Shown here piece by piece: positions 1 to 10,419 of a DNA stretch of 55,275 nt. Position 1 is the stretch's first letter, and every line of letters starts with the position of its first letter. The position numbers were made by a program, and so were the translations under genes. This DNA is from JANXVY01 sp040080145. Lineage in GTDB: Bacteria; Pseudomonadota; Alphaproteobacteria; Rhizobiales; Hyphomicrobiaceae. The stretch lies in assembly GCA_040080145.1 (NCBI GenBank), contig JBEBJA010000098.1, positions 1-55,275 on the forward strand. The letters run 5' to 3'. The notes below the pieces were generated by a model. That model worked only from the letters and a program-made list of their open reading frames with translations, ran no database searches and was not told where the DNA came from.

Positions 1-65
1 CAAGTTTATCTGCAAGTTTATCTGCAAGTTTATCTGCAAGTTTATCTGCAAGTTTATCTGCAAGT
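1..65. repeat. 12-bp tandem repeat, at least five copies
   Basis: The unit CAAGTTTATCTG occurs five times without a mismatch from position 1 to 60 and a sixth copy begins (CAAGT) at 61. The window starts inside the array, so its true length is unknown. The unit is AT-rich compared with the flanking DNA. The unit length is a multiple of three, so a coding repeat to the left cannot be excluded, but no gene frame through it can be defended here. Confidence 0.9.
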
Positions 66-605
66 CCTTTGAGTGGGTTTGCGGCACGGGCGAACTAGCT
101 CGTCCGCGCGGCTCTGTGCCGTCTGCGGGACATCCTGGTTCGTCTGGCCGATGGACGCGCTGGCAGCGATGCTGGGCATCGAACCGCCTATCTCCTCAAA
201 ATTGTTCCTCGAAAGGATGCCCCGCAAATTTCGCCCATCACGCACAACGTGCGTTCCCCGGCCACTATTCGCGTTGATGCCTATGCCCTAGTTTTAACTT
301 TCGTCTTGACGCTGGTCTTACTCCAGCTCGCCCAAGGCACTCAGCACCCGCCAACGTGCCCACCAAACCCATTGTCGAATTTGTTCCTCTTCAAGCACAT
401 CGGATTGCATGCGCTGTGCGCAAAAAGAGCGGCTGGACCCTGCCCAGGATTGGCTGCTCAATACATTCCAACGCGCTTTTAGGGTGCATGAGAGCTACTG
501 TGGACGGACTATATGTCGAAACCGACGCTGCCCAAACCGACCGTGCTGCTCAAATCATGTTCTGGAACAAGATAGCTCGAATTTTGCGGTGTTCCAAGTT
601 TTTTC
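66..605. other. 540 bp without a recognisable gene
   Basis: Several short overlapping open frames exist here on both strands, but none has a convincing ribosome binding site, recognisable motifs or family resemblance. In many alphaproteobacteria a DUF4167 gene follows prmC at this place; nothing like its basic, Asn/Arg-rich start is visible. The stretch may be degenerate or simply intergenic. Confidence 0.5.
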
Positions 606-1497
606 TCACTTAGCCGCCAAAAGTGACTGGATCGTCATGCAACGGGTATGATTTCCGAGGTCTTGCAGTGTCGCCAAAGTGCTCAACTCGTTCAAAGCGC
701 CCGCTTGTCTGGCGATTTCTTCCACTGCGCCGCACTGGCCTGCACCCAACTCTAGAACCAGTGCCTGCTGCTTACCACTCAAGTGAGAACTTTGGGCCCA
801 GGCTTCAAGGATCGCGCGATAAAATGCCAATCCGTCGCAGCCACCGTCCAGGGCGAGGACTGGATCGTAGACCGCCACCTCCGGGTCGAGCGAAGCAAGT
901 TCTGGCGTGGTGATGTAGGGCGGGTTGGATACGACAAGGTCGAACCCAACGGGTAGGCCCGCCAGAATGTCGTGGCGGGCGAATCTGGCGCGGTCGGCTA
1001 GGCCGAGCGCTGCGGCGTTGGCGGCAGCGCAATCCAGGGCGTCCAGGCTGATGTCGATTGCAAGGCCGGTTGCGTTGGGAAGTTCGGCAAGCAGGGTCAA
1101 TAGAATTGCGCCAGAGCCGGTGCCGATATCGAGGATCGTGATTGGACGCTGCGCCCAGCCTTTACCGCGCGCGATGGCGAGGGCCGCGTCAATAATCGTT
1201 TCGGTATCGGGTCTGGGATCGAGAACCGCGGGCGAAATGGTGAAAGTGCGGCCGTAGAACTCGCGTTCGCCGAGGATGCGGGAGACCGGTTCGCGGGCGA
1301 CGCGGCGGCGGGTATAGTCGGTCAGTCGCGCGTCTTGGGCGGGCGTGATCGTGCGGGACGGGTCGCGGATCAGTTCTGCTGCCGATGCGTTCAATGCGGC
1401 GGCGAGGAGTTTGCGCGCATCACGTGCGGCGTCCTCAACACCGGCTGCTGCCAGACTTATCTGGATACGACGGAGTGCTTGCTCAATCGTTTCGCAT

Positions 1498-1508
<11 letters not shown>
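606..1508 (-). CDS. prmC: Release factor glutamine methyltransferase PrmC (HemK)
   Basis: The 300-residue product methylates the glutamine of the GGQ motif in release factors RF1 and RF2, using S-adenosylmethionine, in the cytoplasm. The SAM-binding motif DIGTGSGA lies at residues 127-134 and the family-defining NPPY motif at 195-198, where the target glutamine is held. An N-terminal helical domain of about 90 residues precedes the Rossmann methyltransferase fold, as is usual. The start codon lies inside the last codons of prfA (11-nt overlap), so the enzyme is probably translationally coupled to its substrate RF1. Length and motifs are normal for the family. Confidence 0.95.
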
Positions 1509-2583
<1,075 letters not shown>

Positions 2584-2625
2584 GGCGAGACGGGCATCCT
2601 TCGTATGGAAGGAGCGCTTATAAGC

Positions 2626-3306
2626 CTATCGGCGCTTTGTGGGCAATTTATCCGCGCGGCGGGTGCGTGGATTGTCGACATCAATCCAGGTCATTCCTTC
2701 AAAGGTGCGTGTGGATTTAAGGTGCAGGGCATTCTTCATTTGGCGGATCACGCCGGCGACCGGCGCAGGAAGTTTGACTATGGCAGCTTCCAACATCGTG
2801 CTTTGCGTACCTACGCCGGCCAGCAGAAGCACGCTTGCAACTGCTGTAATGCGCCAAACGGGCCAGCGGCGCGGCAGTTTGGATGCCAAATAGGTGAGGT
2901 CCAGCGTCTTCCGCGCAGACTCGATCTTTCGCGCAGAGTTGGCAGGGTCTGGATCATCCTTGTTTTGAACGGCGACTGCAGATGGGTAAAAATGGTCCTC
3001 GAGGCTGTGAATGGCTGGGGCTGGATCAATGCCAGCCAGGGACGCATATCTCCAGACGATCAGACGGGTTTGCGGCCATGGCGGGAGATCGGACAGTGTC
3101 CCTGTTTCAAGCGCTGCAATAACGGCGGGATACGTTTGCAGTTGGAATGCCGCCTGTTCGCGCGTCAGGCCGAGGTATTGTCTCAGCTGGGCAAAGAAGG
3201 CTGCGGCCGGGCGGTAGCTTTCCGGGTCCGCAATTTTGGGAACAGGAGGGGCAACGGCCGCACGTGCGTTCCGTCTTTTCTGCGCAATCGCCGCCAACGA
3301 CCCCAT
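2626..3306 (-). CDS. RodZ-like helix-turn-helix membrane protein
   Basis: The N-terminal part, about residues 25-95 counting from the chosen start, resembles the HTH_25 domain: it opens with a Tyr-rich helix 'FFAQLRQYLGLTREQAA' and has the spacing of a Cro-type helix-turn-helix. A single hydrophobic stretch (VWRITAVASVLLLAGV) follows around residue 150, then a short tail. This is the layout of RodZ-like proteins, whose cytoplasmic HTH binds MreB rather than DNA, but the tail here is far shorter than in RodZ. The gene sits between ptsP and prfA, as often seen in alphaproteobacteria. An upstream GTG at 3402 would add 32 residues; the ATG at 3306 was preferred because the extension looks like promoter DNA. 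Exact role unknown. Confidence 0.6.
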   Translation of the reverse strand: MGSLAAIAQKRRNARAAVAPPVPKIADPESYRPAAAFFAQLRQYLGLTREQAAFQLQTYPAVIAALETGTLSDLPPWPQTRLIVWRYASLAGIDPAPAIHSLEDHFYPSAVAVQNKDDPDPANSARKIESARKTLDLTYLASKLPRRWPVWRITAVASVLLLAGVGTQSTMLEAAIVKLPAPVAGVIRQMKNALHLKSTRTFEGMTWIDVDNPRTRRADKLPTKRR

Positions 3307-3416
3307 CGCGAACTCGCTATACGCACTAAAAAACGAGACAACCCTGAGTGTACTGTCGGCCCCCAGCCGCCGTTCGTCAATCGAACTATCCTGCACGACC
3401 ACAAACTTTAGGCGGA

Positions 3417-5705
3417 TTAAACTTCGACTTCGTTCTCCCCGGCAAACCGGGTCAACGCGGCGCGCACATCGCCCTCACCGGCTTTTAAGCGATCATCAAA
3501 GAAGTGTTCAATCTTGGCTGCGTCGAGCGACAGGATCATGGTCTTCACCGGTCCTATCGAGGCAGGCGACATCGAGATCGAGCGGAAGCCAAGGCCGATC
3601 AGAGCCATGGCCTCTAATGGGCTGCCCGCCATTTCTCCGCACAGAGTAATGGGAACCTTGAACTTTTTGCAGGTCTTGACGAGCATTTTCAACGCGCGCA
3701 GCGGCGCGACGGACAAGCAGTCGTAGCGGCTCGCGACCTGCGCATTGGTGCGGTCGGCTGCGTAAAGAAACTGCAGGAGATCGTTGCTACCGACGGAAAT
3801 GAAATCGACCTTTGGCAGCAATGCATCGAGCTGGAATAACAGCGCGGGAACTTCGAGCATTGCGCCGACCTTGACGCGGGTGGGCGCTTCGAAGCCACGC
3901 TTTTTCATCAGTTCGTGCTCTTTGTCGATCAGAGCGCGTATGGCGGTCATCTCCTCGGCATCCGACACCATCGGGATCATGATCGACAGTTCACGGCCAG
4001 CGGATGCTCGCAGGAACGCACGAACCTGGGTGCGAAACAGTGCCGGGCGGTCAAGCGACATGCGGATGGCACGCCAGCCGATGGCAGGGTTTTCTTCCTT
4101 CGTCTGGCGCAGGTAGGGCAGCACTTTGTCGCCGCCAATGTCGAGCGCCCGGAATATGACCGGCTTGTCGCCAGCGCAGTCAACCACGGCCTTATAGGTC
4201 GCGAGCTGGCGCTCCAAACGGGGCAGCGTGTGGGACAGCATGAACTGCAGTTCAGTGCGGAACAAGCCGACGCCCGCTGCACCGGATTCGGCCAGATGGG
4301 GCATATCGACCAGCAGGCCCGCGTTCATGTGAAGCGCGATCTTCACGCCATCGCGGGTCACGGCTGGTACGTCGCGCAGGGCTTCATATTGCTTCTGACG
4401 CCTTGCGCGGAAGCGAACCTTGTCTGAGTAGGCAGCCACCATTTCCGGGCTGGGGCGCAGGTGAACTTCGCCACCGACGGCATCGACGATGATGGCATCG
4501 CCCGCATTGACGCGATCGACGACGCCCACGGCTTGGCCAACGGCTGCGATGCCCAGCGCCTTGGCGACGATGGCGACATGGCTTTGGCTGCTTCCGTCCT
4601 CGACGACGAGGCCACGCAGTTTGGAACGGTCGTAGTCCAGCAGCTCGGCGGTGCCCATGGTACGGGCGACTAAGATGGTGTCCGCAGGCAGGTTGGCGGG
4701 GTCCGTCGCGCCCTGGGTGCGTCCGGCAAGGATTCGCATCAAGCGGTCGGACAGATCGTCCAAGTCGCGCTGGCGTTCGCGCCACAGCGGGTCGTTCTGG
4801 CGGTGCATGCGGGCGCGGGTGCCGTTTTGCACGCGCTCAACGGCTGCTTCAGCGGTCAGGCCGCCTTCGACGGCTTCGCGAAGGCGGCGTTGCCAGCCTT
4901 TGTCGTGGGCGAACATGCGGTAGGCTTCGAGGACGTCGCGATGCTCGCCCGCGCCAGCAAGGTTTTCGTGGTCCAGCATGTCGTCGAGGGAGGCGCGCAG
5001 GTCGGCAATTGCCGTTTCAAGGCGTTCGAGATCGACGGCTGGGTCGTCCGACATCAGCTTAGTGACAACAATGCGCGGTTCGTGGAGCACGACGCGGCCC
5101 AATGCGATACCCTCGGAGATGCCTTCGCCTTCAATAACGGCGGACAGCGACTTGCTGATTTCGAGCGCCGTGCCAGCGCCCGCGACCGCGCCCGAGACGA
5201 GCTGTTCGGCGACCACCATCGCGGTCGTCTGCATGACCTCGACGTCTTCGTCGGAGTATTCTTTGACGGTGCGGTTCTGGATCACCAGCACGCCCAGCAC
5301 CTGACCGCTGCGCTGCACCGGCACCGCGAGTAGCGAGTGATAGACTTCTTCGCCGGTTTCGGGGCGGTAGGAGAACGATGGGTGGCTTGACGCTTCCGAC
5401 TCGTTGATCGTCACGTTCATTTCAGCGCACCGGCCAACTAGGCCCTCACCGCGCTTCATGCGGGTATTGTGGACGGCTTCCTTCTTGAGGCCTTCGGTTG
5501 CAAACAACTCCAGGGAACCATCCTGGCGCTTCAGGTAAATGGAGCAAACTTCGGCGACCATGACGCCGGCGATCTGGCGCACGATCTTGTCCAGCCGCGA
5601 TTGACCATCGCCTGCCTCAGCCATAATCTCGCGCAGACGCCGCATGATGATGCGTAGCGCCGGCTCGGATTGCAGAAATGTCGCTTCATCGCCGCGCCTG
5701 CTCAT
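3417..5705 (-). CDS. ptsP: PTS-Ntr enzyme I (EI-Ntr), phosphoenolpyruvate-protein phosphotransferase
   Basis: The 762-residue protein takes phosphate from phosphoenolpyruvate and passes it to NPr (PtsO) in the nitrogen phosphotransferase system, a regulatory relay rather than a sugar importer. A GAF domain occupies roughly residues 25-165; it senses glutamine and 2-oxoglutarate in studied homologues. The swivelling His domain carries the active-site histidine in GSSQSHVAIVAKALG. The C-terminal PEP-binding TIM barrel contains MLEVPAL, FISVGSNDLLQF and LCGEMAG. The frame is complete and the domain order is standard for PtsP. The neighbour lysC is a usual partner in alphaproteobacteria. Confidence 0.95.
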   Translation of the reverse strand: MSRRGDEATFLQSEPALRIIMRRLREIMAEAGDGQSRLDKIVRQIAGVMVAEVCSIYLKRQDGSLELFATEGLKKEAVHNTRMKRGEGLVGRCAEMNVTINESEASSHPSFSYRPETGEEVYHSLLAVPVQRSGQVLGVLVIQNRTVKEYSDEDVEVMQTTAMVVAEQLVSGAVAGAGTALEISKSLSAVIEGEGISEGIALGRVVLHEPRIVVTKLMSDDPAVDLERLETAIADLRASLDDMLDHENLAGAGEHRDVLEAYRMFAHDKGWQRRLREAVEGGLTAEAAVERVQNGTRARMHRQNDPLWRERQRDLDDLSDRLMRILAGRTQGATDPANLPADTILVARTMGTAELLDYDRSKLRGLVVEDGSSQSHVAIVAKALGIAAVGQAVGVVDRVNAGDAIIVDAVGGEVHLRPSPEMVAAYSDKVRFRARRQKQYEALRDVPAVTRDGVKIALHMNAGLLVDMPHLAESGAAGVGLFRTELQFMLSHTLPRLERQLATYKAVVDCAGDKPVIFRALDIGGDKVLPYLRQTKEENPAIGWRAIRMSLDRPALFRTQVRAFLRASAGRELSIMIPMVSDAEEMTAIRALIDKEHELMKKRGFEAPTRVKVGAMLEVPALLFQLDALLPKVDFISVGSNDLLQFLYAADRTNAQVASRYDCLSVAPLRALKMLVKTCKKFKVPITLCGEMAGSPLEAMALIGLGFRSISMSPASIGPVKTMILSLDAAKIEHFFDDRLKAGEGDVRAALTRFAGENEVEV

Positions 5706-5858
5706 GGCCTGCCGTAAACTGGATGTCGATGTAGGTTCGTTTTCGGATCGACCGTCGGCGGTTCGTGATCCGCCGTCAAGCGCATTGATTTCACGAGTTT
5801 ATTGCAGTGCACGAATTGAACGCCGAACGGGCACACTTTGATCGCGTTTGCGAATAAA

Positions 5859-7121
5859 TCAGGCGGCGTCGAGACCGTAAAGCGTATGCAACGTGCGCAC
5901 GGCCAGTTCGGCGTAGGCGGCGTCGATCAGAACCGAGATCTTGATCTCGGAGGTCGAAATCGCCTGGATGTTAATTCCTTTTTCCGACAACGCCTTGAAC
6001 ATCTGAGCCGCAACGCCGGCGTGGCTGCGCATGCCGATGCCGATCACGGAAATTTTAACCACTTCGGCGCTGCTGATGACATCGAAATAGCCGATGTCGG
6101 CCTTCGCCGATTTCAAGACTTCGAGCGCGCGCGGCAATTCGGCGGCCTGGACCGTAAAGGTCATATCCGTGCTTTTGCCGTCGGGTGCGACGTTCTGAAC
6201 AATCATGTCGACGTTGATGCTTGCGTCGGCGAGCGGGCCAAAGATGCGGGCCGCAACGCCGGGCTTGTCCATGACCTTGAGAATCGTCACCTTGGCTTCG
6301 TCTTTCGCAAAGGCGATGCCGCTTACAACCTGCTGTTCCACGATCTCATCCTCGTCACAAACAATCGTTCCGATATTTTCCAAAGCACCGACTTTAACCG
6401 GATGCATTTCCTCGGGCGTCACGAAACTCGACAGCACGCGCACGCGCATGCGGTGCACCATGGCGAGTTCGACCGACCGGGTCTGAAGTACTTTCGAGCC
6501 CAGCGACGCCATCTCCAGCATCTCCTCATAGGAGACCTTAGGCAGACGTTTGGCCTTTGAGACTATGCGCGGGTCTGTTGTATAGACGCCGTCGACGTCC
6601 GTGTAGATATCACATAGGTCGGCCTTCAGCGCGACAGCCAACGCGACAGCGCTGGTATCTGAACCGCCCCGACCCAGCGTTGCAATACGATTGGTATCAG
6701 GTTCGACGCCTTGGAAGCCGGTCACAACTGCGATCTCGCCGCCGTGGATGCGGGCCGCCAGATCATCGGCTTGGACGTCAAGGATGCGGGCCGAGCCGTG
6801 GGCCGTGCTGGTGATCACGGGAATCTGCCAACCTTGCCAGGAACGGGCCTGAAGTCCCATCGACTGGAGGACAATCGCGAGTAGACCCGCCGTGACCTGC
6901 TCGCCTGTCGCAACAACGGCATCGTATTCGCGCGCGTCGTGCAGCAGGGACGCTTCACGCACCCAGGCCACCAACTGATTCGTCGTCCCCGACATCGCCG
7001 AAACCACCACTGCAACCTTGTTGCCAGCGTCGACCTCGCGCTTAACGTGGCGCGCCACGTTGCGGATGCGGTCTACATTGGCGACTGACGTGCCGCCGAA
7101 CTTCATGACGACAACAGCCAT
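5859..7121 (-). CDS. lysC: Aspartate kinase
   Basis: The enzyme phosphorylates aspartate with ATP, the first step to lysine, threonine, methionine and diaminopimelate. The amino-acid kinase signature KFGGTS is at residues 7-12 and GRGGSDTSAVALA lies near residue 200. Two ACT domains follow from about residue 265 to the end, the seat of feedback inhibition by lysine and threonine. The total of 420 residues is normal for a monofunctional enzyme. A good ribosome binding site (GGACGGAG) precedes the ATG. The 153-bp gap to ptsP contains nothing recognised. Confidence 0.96.
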   Translation of the reverse strand: MAVVVMKFGGTSVANVDRIRNVARHVKREVDAGNKVAVVVSAMSGTTNQLVAWVREASLLHDAREYDAVVATGEQVTAGLLAIVLQSMGLQARSWQGWQIPVITSTAHGSARILDVQADDLAARIHGGEIAVVTGFQGVEPDTNRIATLGRGGSDTSAVALAVALKADLCDIYTDVDGVYTTDPRIVSKAKRLPKVSYEEMLEMASLGSKVLQTRSVELAMVHRMRVRVLSSFVTPEEMHPVKVGALENIGTIVCDEDEIVEQQVVSGIAFAKDEAKVTILKVMDKPGVAARIFGPLADASINVDMIVQNVAPDGKSTDMTFTVQAAELPRALEVLKSAKADIGYFDVISSAEVVKISVIGIGMRSHAGVAAQMFKALSEKGINIQAISTSEIKISVLIDAAYAELAVRTLHTLYGLDAA

Positions 7122-7232
7122 TTCGCTCCGTCCTTAGAACTTGAAGATTGGTTCGATTGATTTTGCGCGGATCAATACCGGCTGCGGCGTCCGCCTGCAA
7201 TAGCTTATGGGTTCTTTGCCTCGCGCGCCGTG

Positions 7233-7275
7233 GCGCTCCGGCGGGGCGGCGCTCGCGCCGGGTCGCCTTGCTCCC
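7233..7275. repeat. 43-bp dispersed repeat, copy 1
   Basis: These 43 bases recur without a mismatch at 17668-17710. The core is a GC-rich dyad, CGGCGC-TC-GCGCCG. Both copies lie in gaps next to biosynthetic genes: here between lysC and ubiG, there between two plus-strand genes inside the histidine locus. Shared sequence beyond the 43 bp is weak. It behaves like a repetitive extragenic palindrome. Confidence 0.85.
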
Positions 7276-7383
7276 TAAAGCCCGGCGGGCTTTCAAGTGG
7301 GGATTGCGGGTCGCGGTCGCTGCCTTGCGGGATTTGAAGTGGGGAGTGTATTCAATCGGGCGGTTGGCGGGTATAAGGCCATC

Positions 7384-8136
7384 ATGCAACAATCCACGAC
7401 ATCATCTCCGACTTTTGACCCCAACGAAGTCGACAGGTTTGCCCGGATGGCCGCCGATTGGTGGGATCCGAACGGCAAATTCCGGCCCCTCCACGAGCTC
7501 GGCCCCGCCCGCATGCAGTATCTGCGCGACGAAATGATGCGGCATTTTCGGCGCACCAGTTTGGACCAGCCGCTGGCGGGTCTGCGCGTCATGGATATTG
7601 GGTGCGGTGGCGGATTGGTTGCCGAGCCACTGTCGCGAATGGGGGCCACAGTAACCGGAATTGATCCTGGTGCCGATACGATTGCTGCCGCGCGCGCGCA
7701 CGCCGAGCCGCAAGGTTTGGCGATTGATTACCAGATTGCCCGGATAGAGGAGATTGCAGAGCGCGGCGCGACCTTCGATGTCGTGACGTGCCTCGAAGTC
7801 GTCGAGCATATTCCCGATGTGTCCGCGTTCCTGGCTGCCGCTGGCAAATGCGTGCGGCCGGGCGGTCTGCTGATTGCGTCTACCCTCAACCGTACTATGA
7901 AGTCTTATGCGCTTGCCATCGTTGCGGCTGAATACATTTTGCGGTGGCTGCCGCCTGGGACACACGACTGGAACCGCTTTGTGCGTCCTGAGGAAATGAC
8001 GATCTATTTCACGCGCGCGGGGCTTGGTGCACCGCGTTTCACCGGCCTGGTTCTCGACCCGATTCGTGATCGCTGGTCGCTCTCGGCGGATACCGACGTC
8101 AACTATTTTGCATCCGCTGCGCGGCCAGAAGTTTAG
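7384..8136 (+). CDS. ubiG: Ubiquinone biosynthesis O-methyltransferase UbiG
   Basis: The 250-residue SAM-dependent enzyme performs both O-methylations of the ubiquinone ring (on polyprenyl catechol and on demethylubiquinol). The hallmark N-terminal segment FARMAADWWDPNGKFRPLH is present, followed by the SAM motif MDIGCGGGLVAEPL near residue 65. The post-motif 'CLEVVEHIPD' is also typical. The ATG at 7384 was chosen because the family begins shortly before 'VDRFARMA'; the longer frame upstream runs through repeat DNA. The gene faces lysC divergently and converges on the next gene, with a single base between the two stop codons. Confidence 0.95.
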   Translation: MQQSTTSSPTFDPNEVDRFARMAADWWDPNGKFRPLHELGPARMQYLRDEMMRHFRRTSLDQPLAGLRVMDIGCGGGLVAEPLSRMGATVTGIDPGADTIAAARAHAEPQGLAIDYQIARIEEIAERGATFDVVTCLEVVEHIPDVSAFLAAAGKCVRPGGLLIASTLNRTMKSYALAIVAAEYILRWLPPGTHDWNRFVRPEEMTIYFTRAGLGAPRFTGLVLDPIRDRWSLSADTDVNYFASAARPEV

Positions 8137-8137
8137 T

Positions 8138-8995
8138 TCACCGGGCGACGCGAAAACCGACATAGTTACTGCGATAGGCCGGCGGGTCGCCGTAGCGGAT
8201 GGCCGAGCGCAGGTATTTGGGGCGGTCGTTCCAGCCACCGCCGCGGACGACGTAAGAGGTGCAATCAGGGCTCACAGCGGCTGCGCCGTCAGTGGCCGCG
8301 TTTTCGTAGGACTCCTGATAACAATCCTGAACCCACTCCCAGACATTGCCGTGCATGTCATGCAGGCCAAAAGCATTGGCCGGAAACGATCCAACCGGAG
8401 CGGTTTGACGGTTGTCCCATGCGCTGCCGCACCGGTCGCAGTTGGCAGCACCTTTGCCGATCTGATCGCCCCAGGCATAGACGGTGGCCGATCCGGCACG
8501 TGCCGCATATTCCCATTCGGCCTCGGTCAGCAGGCGATAGGTCTGGCCAGTTTTACGCGACAGCCAGGGGAGATAGTTTTCTGTCACATCAATCCAGGAA
8601 ATGTCGAGCACCGGCTTGGTTCCGCGCCCCCAGCCCTGATCGCTGGGGTGATGTGTGCAGCCACCGTCGGTAACACAGGCATCCCACTGGTCAAATGAGA
8701 TCTCATACCGGCTGATAGCGACCGGCTTGGCCAGGGTCACACGATGGACCGGGGTTTCGTCGCCGCTGTGGCCCTCCGACCCCATCTCGAAACTGCCTGC
8801 GGGCACGACAATCATCTCGGGACAGGTCGCGCAATCGGTGAAGCGATCACCAACGCTGCGGCATTTTCCGGTGACGTCCCGAAGGCCGTCACAGACTGGC
8901 AGCTCGGGCTCGGCGGCATGTCCCGTCGCTAGAGACGCAGCCGCAAGGGCGAGGACCGTCAGAACGACAACTGTTGCGATAGGCAACGACCGCAT
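8138..8995 (-). CDS. Exported FGE/SUMF1-fold (formylglycine-generating-enzyme family) protein
   Basis: A cleavable signal peptide is visible at residues 1-27 (hydrophobic core VVVLTVLALAAASLA, cleavage after GHA). The mature part shows the whole FGE-sulfatase fold: FEMGSEG, PVHRVTLAKPVAISRYEIS, RLLTEAEWEYAARAG, GLHDMHGNVWEWVQDCY and YVVRGGGWND. Formylglycine-generating enzymes use a cysteine pair shortly after GNVWEW; the spacing here differs and no sulfatase gene is near, so true formylglycine activity is doubtful. Many family members are structural or act in other chemistry. It probably works in the periplasm. The mature protein has several cysteines, which may form disulfides. Confidence 0.85.
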   Translation of the reverse strand: MRSLPIATVVVLTVLALAAASLATGHAAEPELPVCDGLRDVTGKCRSVGDRFTDCATCPEMIVVPAGSFEMGSEGHSGDETPVHRVTLAKPVAISRYEISFDQWDACVTDGGCTHHPSDQGWGRGTKPVLDISWIDVTENYLPWLSRKTGQTYRLLTEAEWEYAARAGSATVYAWGDQIGKGAANCDRCGSAWDNRQTAPVGSFPANAFGLHDMHGNVWEWVQDCYQESYENAATDGAAAVSPDCTSYVVRGGGWNDRPKYLRSAIRYGDPPAYRSNYVGFRVAR

Positions 8996-9012
8996 TTTTA
9001 CTGCTCACACAC

Positions 9013-9471
9013 TCAGGTCAGGATTGACGCAAATATCAGGCATGGAACAACGACAAGCGTCACCGGCCAGCGCAGATGCGCATACCATGCGGGAGCAAAG
9101 CCGCGCCGGACCGACCCGGCATCATAGGCCAGCAAGACGACGAATGCCGCCGCCATGAGCCGCAATGCAAAGGCTTGCGGGAAAAACGCCAGAGCGAACC
9201 ACCCGACTAACGCTGGACAAATGCTCGCCATGTACGACCAGCTTGCGTCACGGCGGCCGCCAAACTCGCCCATCGCGAGCCCCCAATGGATCGCACCCAT
9301 AAACGAGAGATTGATGGCTGCGTATAATGCAAGCACCACCAGCGGCGGGCGGCCAAACGGTTCCAGGCCCCAAAGCGGCGCGAGCATCAATCCAATGAAC
9401 GGTAAGAGGCCCAGCGCACTCAGCGTGAGCGCCGCCGTAGGGATCGCCGTCGAATAACGCGGGCTCGTCAT
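9013..9471 (-). CDS. DUF3429 family inner-membrane protein
   Basis: The 152-residue product has four to five hydrophobic segments and the pattern NLSFMGAIHWGLAMGEFGG that characterises DUF3429, whose function is not known. The start at 9471 is chosen because a GGAGA ribosome binding site lies about ten bases upstream (9481-9486); a longer frame to 9660 adds 63 hydrophilic residues of no family resemblance. It is followed at once by the FGE-fold gene on the same strand, 17 bp away, so the two may share a transcript. Confidence 0.8.
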   Translation of the reverse strand: MTSPRYSTAIPTAALTLSALGLLPFIGLMLAPLWGLEPFGRPPLVVLALYAAINLSFMGAIHWGLAMGEFGGRRDASWSYMASICPALVGWFALAFFPQAFALRLMAAAFVVLLAYDAGSVRRGFAPAWYAHLRWPVTLVVVPCLIFASILT

Positions 9472-9824
9472 ACCGTCGTCATCTCCTTTTTTGCTTGCCA
9501 AAGACTGTTTGGCTTCCGGCGCATGCGTGGTGTCAGCCAAAAAGCCGACCACGTCGGGATCCGTCCGGTACACTGTGACGTCAACCGCGCACCGTTTCAA
9601 CCTCGCGTAACGGCGGTCTTGCCGATTGACGTCGCAAAGTCCCCGCAAGTTGCTATTCAAAGCCCCATTGTTGCCGCGAAACCTCGCCCATGGCGTGAGC
9701 GTTGCGCAGGGCGTCAGATTCGCATGAATATGTGATTATTCTCCGTGAGGCCGCGCATAATCGTGAATGTTAAGGGCTTGTTCAGCATCACTGCGTTGTT
9801 ATCTGACCTTATGGTTGGAGTAAA

Positions 9825-10247
9825 ATGATGGCCGGTTTCTTGAACACGCGCACGACGACGTTCCCGTTGAAGCCAGTCCGGATCGGGGCTTGCATTGCTG
9901 TGATTGTAACGGCCGTCGTTGCTGGAGCCTGCAGCGGCGGACAAAGCCACATTTCAGACAGGCCTGGCTGGAGCCTCGCCGACAAGCTGGGCAGCCCCGC
10001 GCCACAGGCGAAGGCGGAGCCAAACGCCAGCCCAGCCTATGAGTATCGGGGCGGGCGCGATCGGGTGACTGGGAAGGTTCCAGGCACCGCTCCAGAAGGG
10101 CCGCGTTTGATCGAGATCCGCAAGGGCGACACGCTGCACGGGCTGTCGCTCACCTATCATGTCAGCGTCAAGGCCCTGATGGACGCAAATAATCTTGTTT
10201 CGACCACCATCGTTCCAGGCAAGAAGCTTGTTATTCCAGCAAGCTGA
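9825..10247 (+). CDS. LysM-domain lipoprotein
   Basis: The 140-residue protein starts with a signal sequence whose lipobox VVAGAC ends at about residue 36, so it is predicted to be lipidated and anchored in an envelope membrane. A linker rich in Pro, Ala and Gly follows, then one LysM motif at about residues 95-139 (EIRKGDTLHGLSLTYHVS to GKKLVIPAS), which binds peptidoglycan glycan strands. No peptidase domain follows, so it is not a complete NlpD-like protein; a structural or amidase-activating role is possible. A GGTTGGAG sequence six bases upstream supports the start. Confidence 0.85.
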   Translation: MMAGFLNTRTTTFPLKPVRIGACIAVIVTAVVAGACSGGQSHISDRPGWSLADKLGSPAPQAKAEPNASPAYEYRGGRDRVTGKVPGTAPEGPRLIEIRKGDTLHGLSLTYHVSVKALMDANNLVSTTIVPGKKLVIPAS

Positions 10248-10419
10248 CCCGACAGGGCCGTTTGATCACCTGTACCGCGCTTCCCCGGGGCGGGGGGAGG
10301 TATGACACTCGGCCTGCCCTGCGACGTTTCAAGGACCGCTATGCGCCGCTCGACCGTTTTGGGATAAATTTCCAGACGAGCCACGTATGGCGGCCTTGCA
10401 AACCGGCGTCACGACTGAG

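Noticed and set aside
7148..7190. tRNA-like GGTTCGATT segment
   Set aside because: No acceptor stem, anticodon arm or CCA partner can be formed around it.
8138..8995. A true formylglycine-generating sulfatase activator
   Set aside because: The cysteine spacing after GNVWEW does not match the catalytic pair and no sulfatase gene is near; only the fold is claimed.
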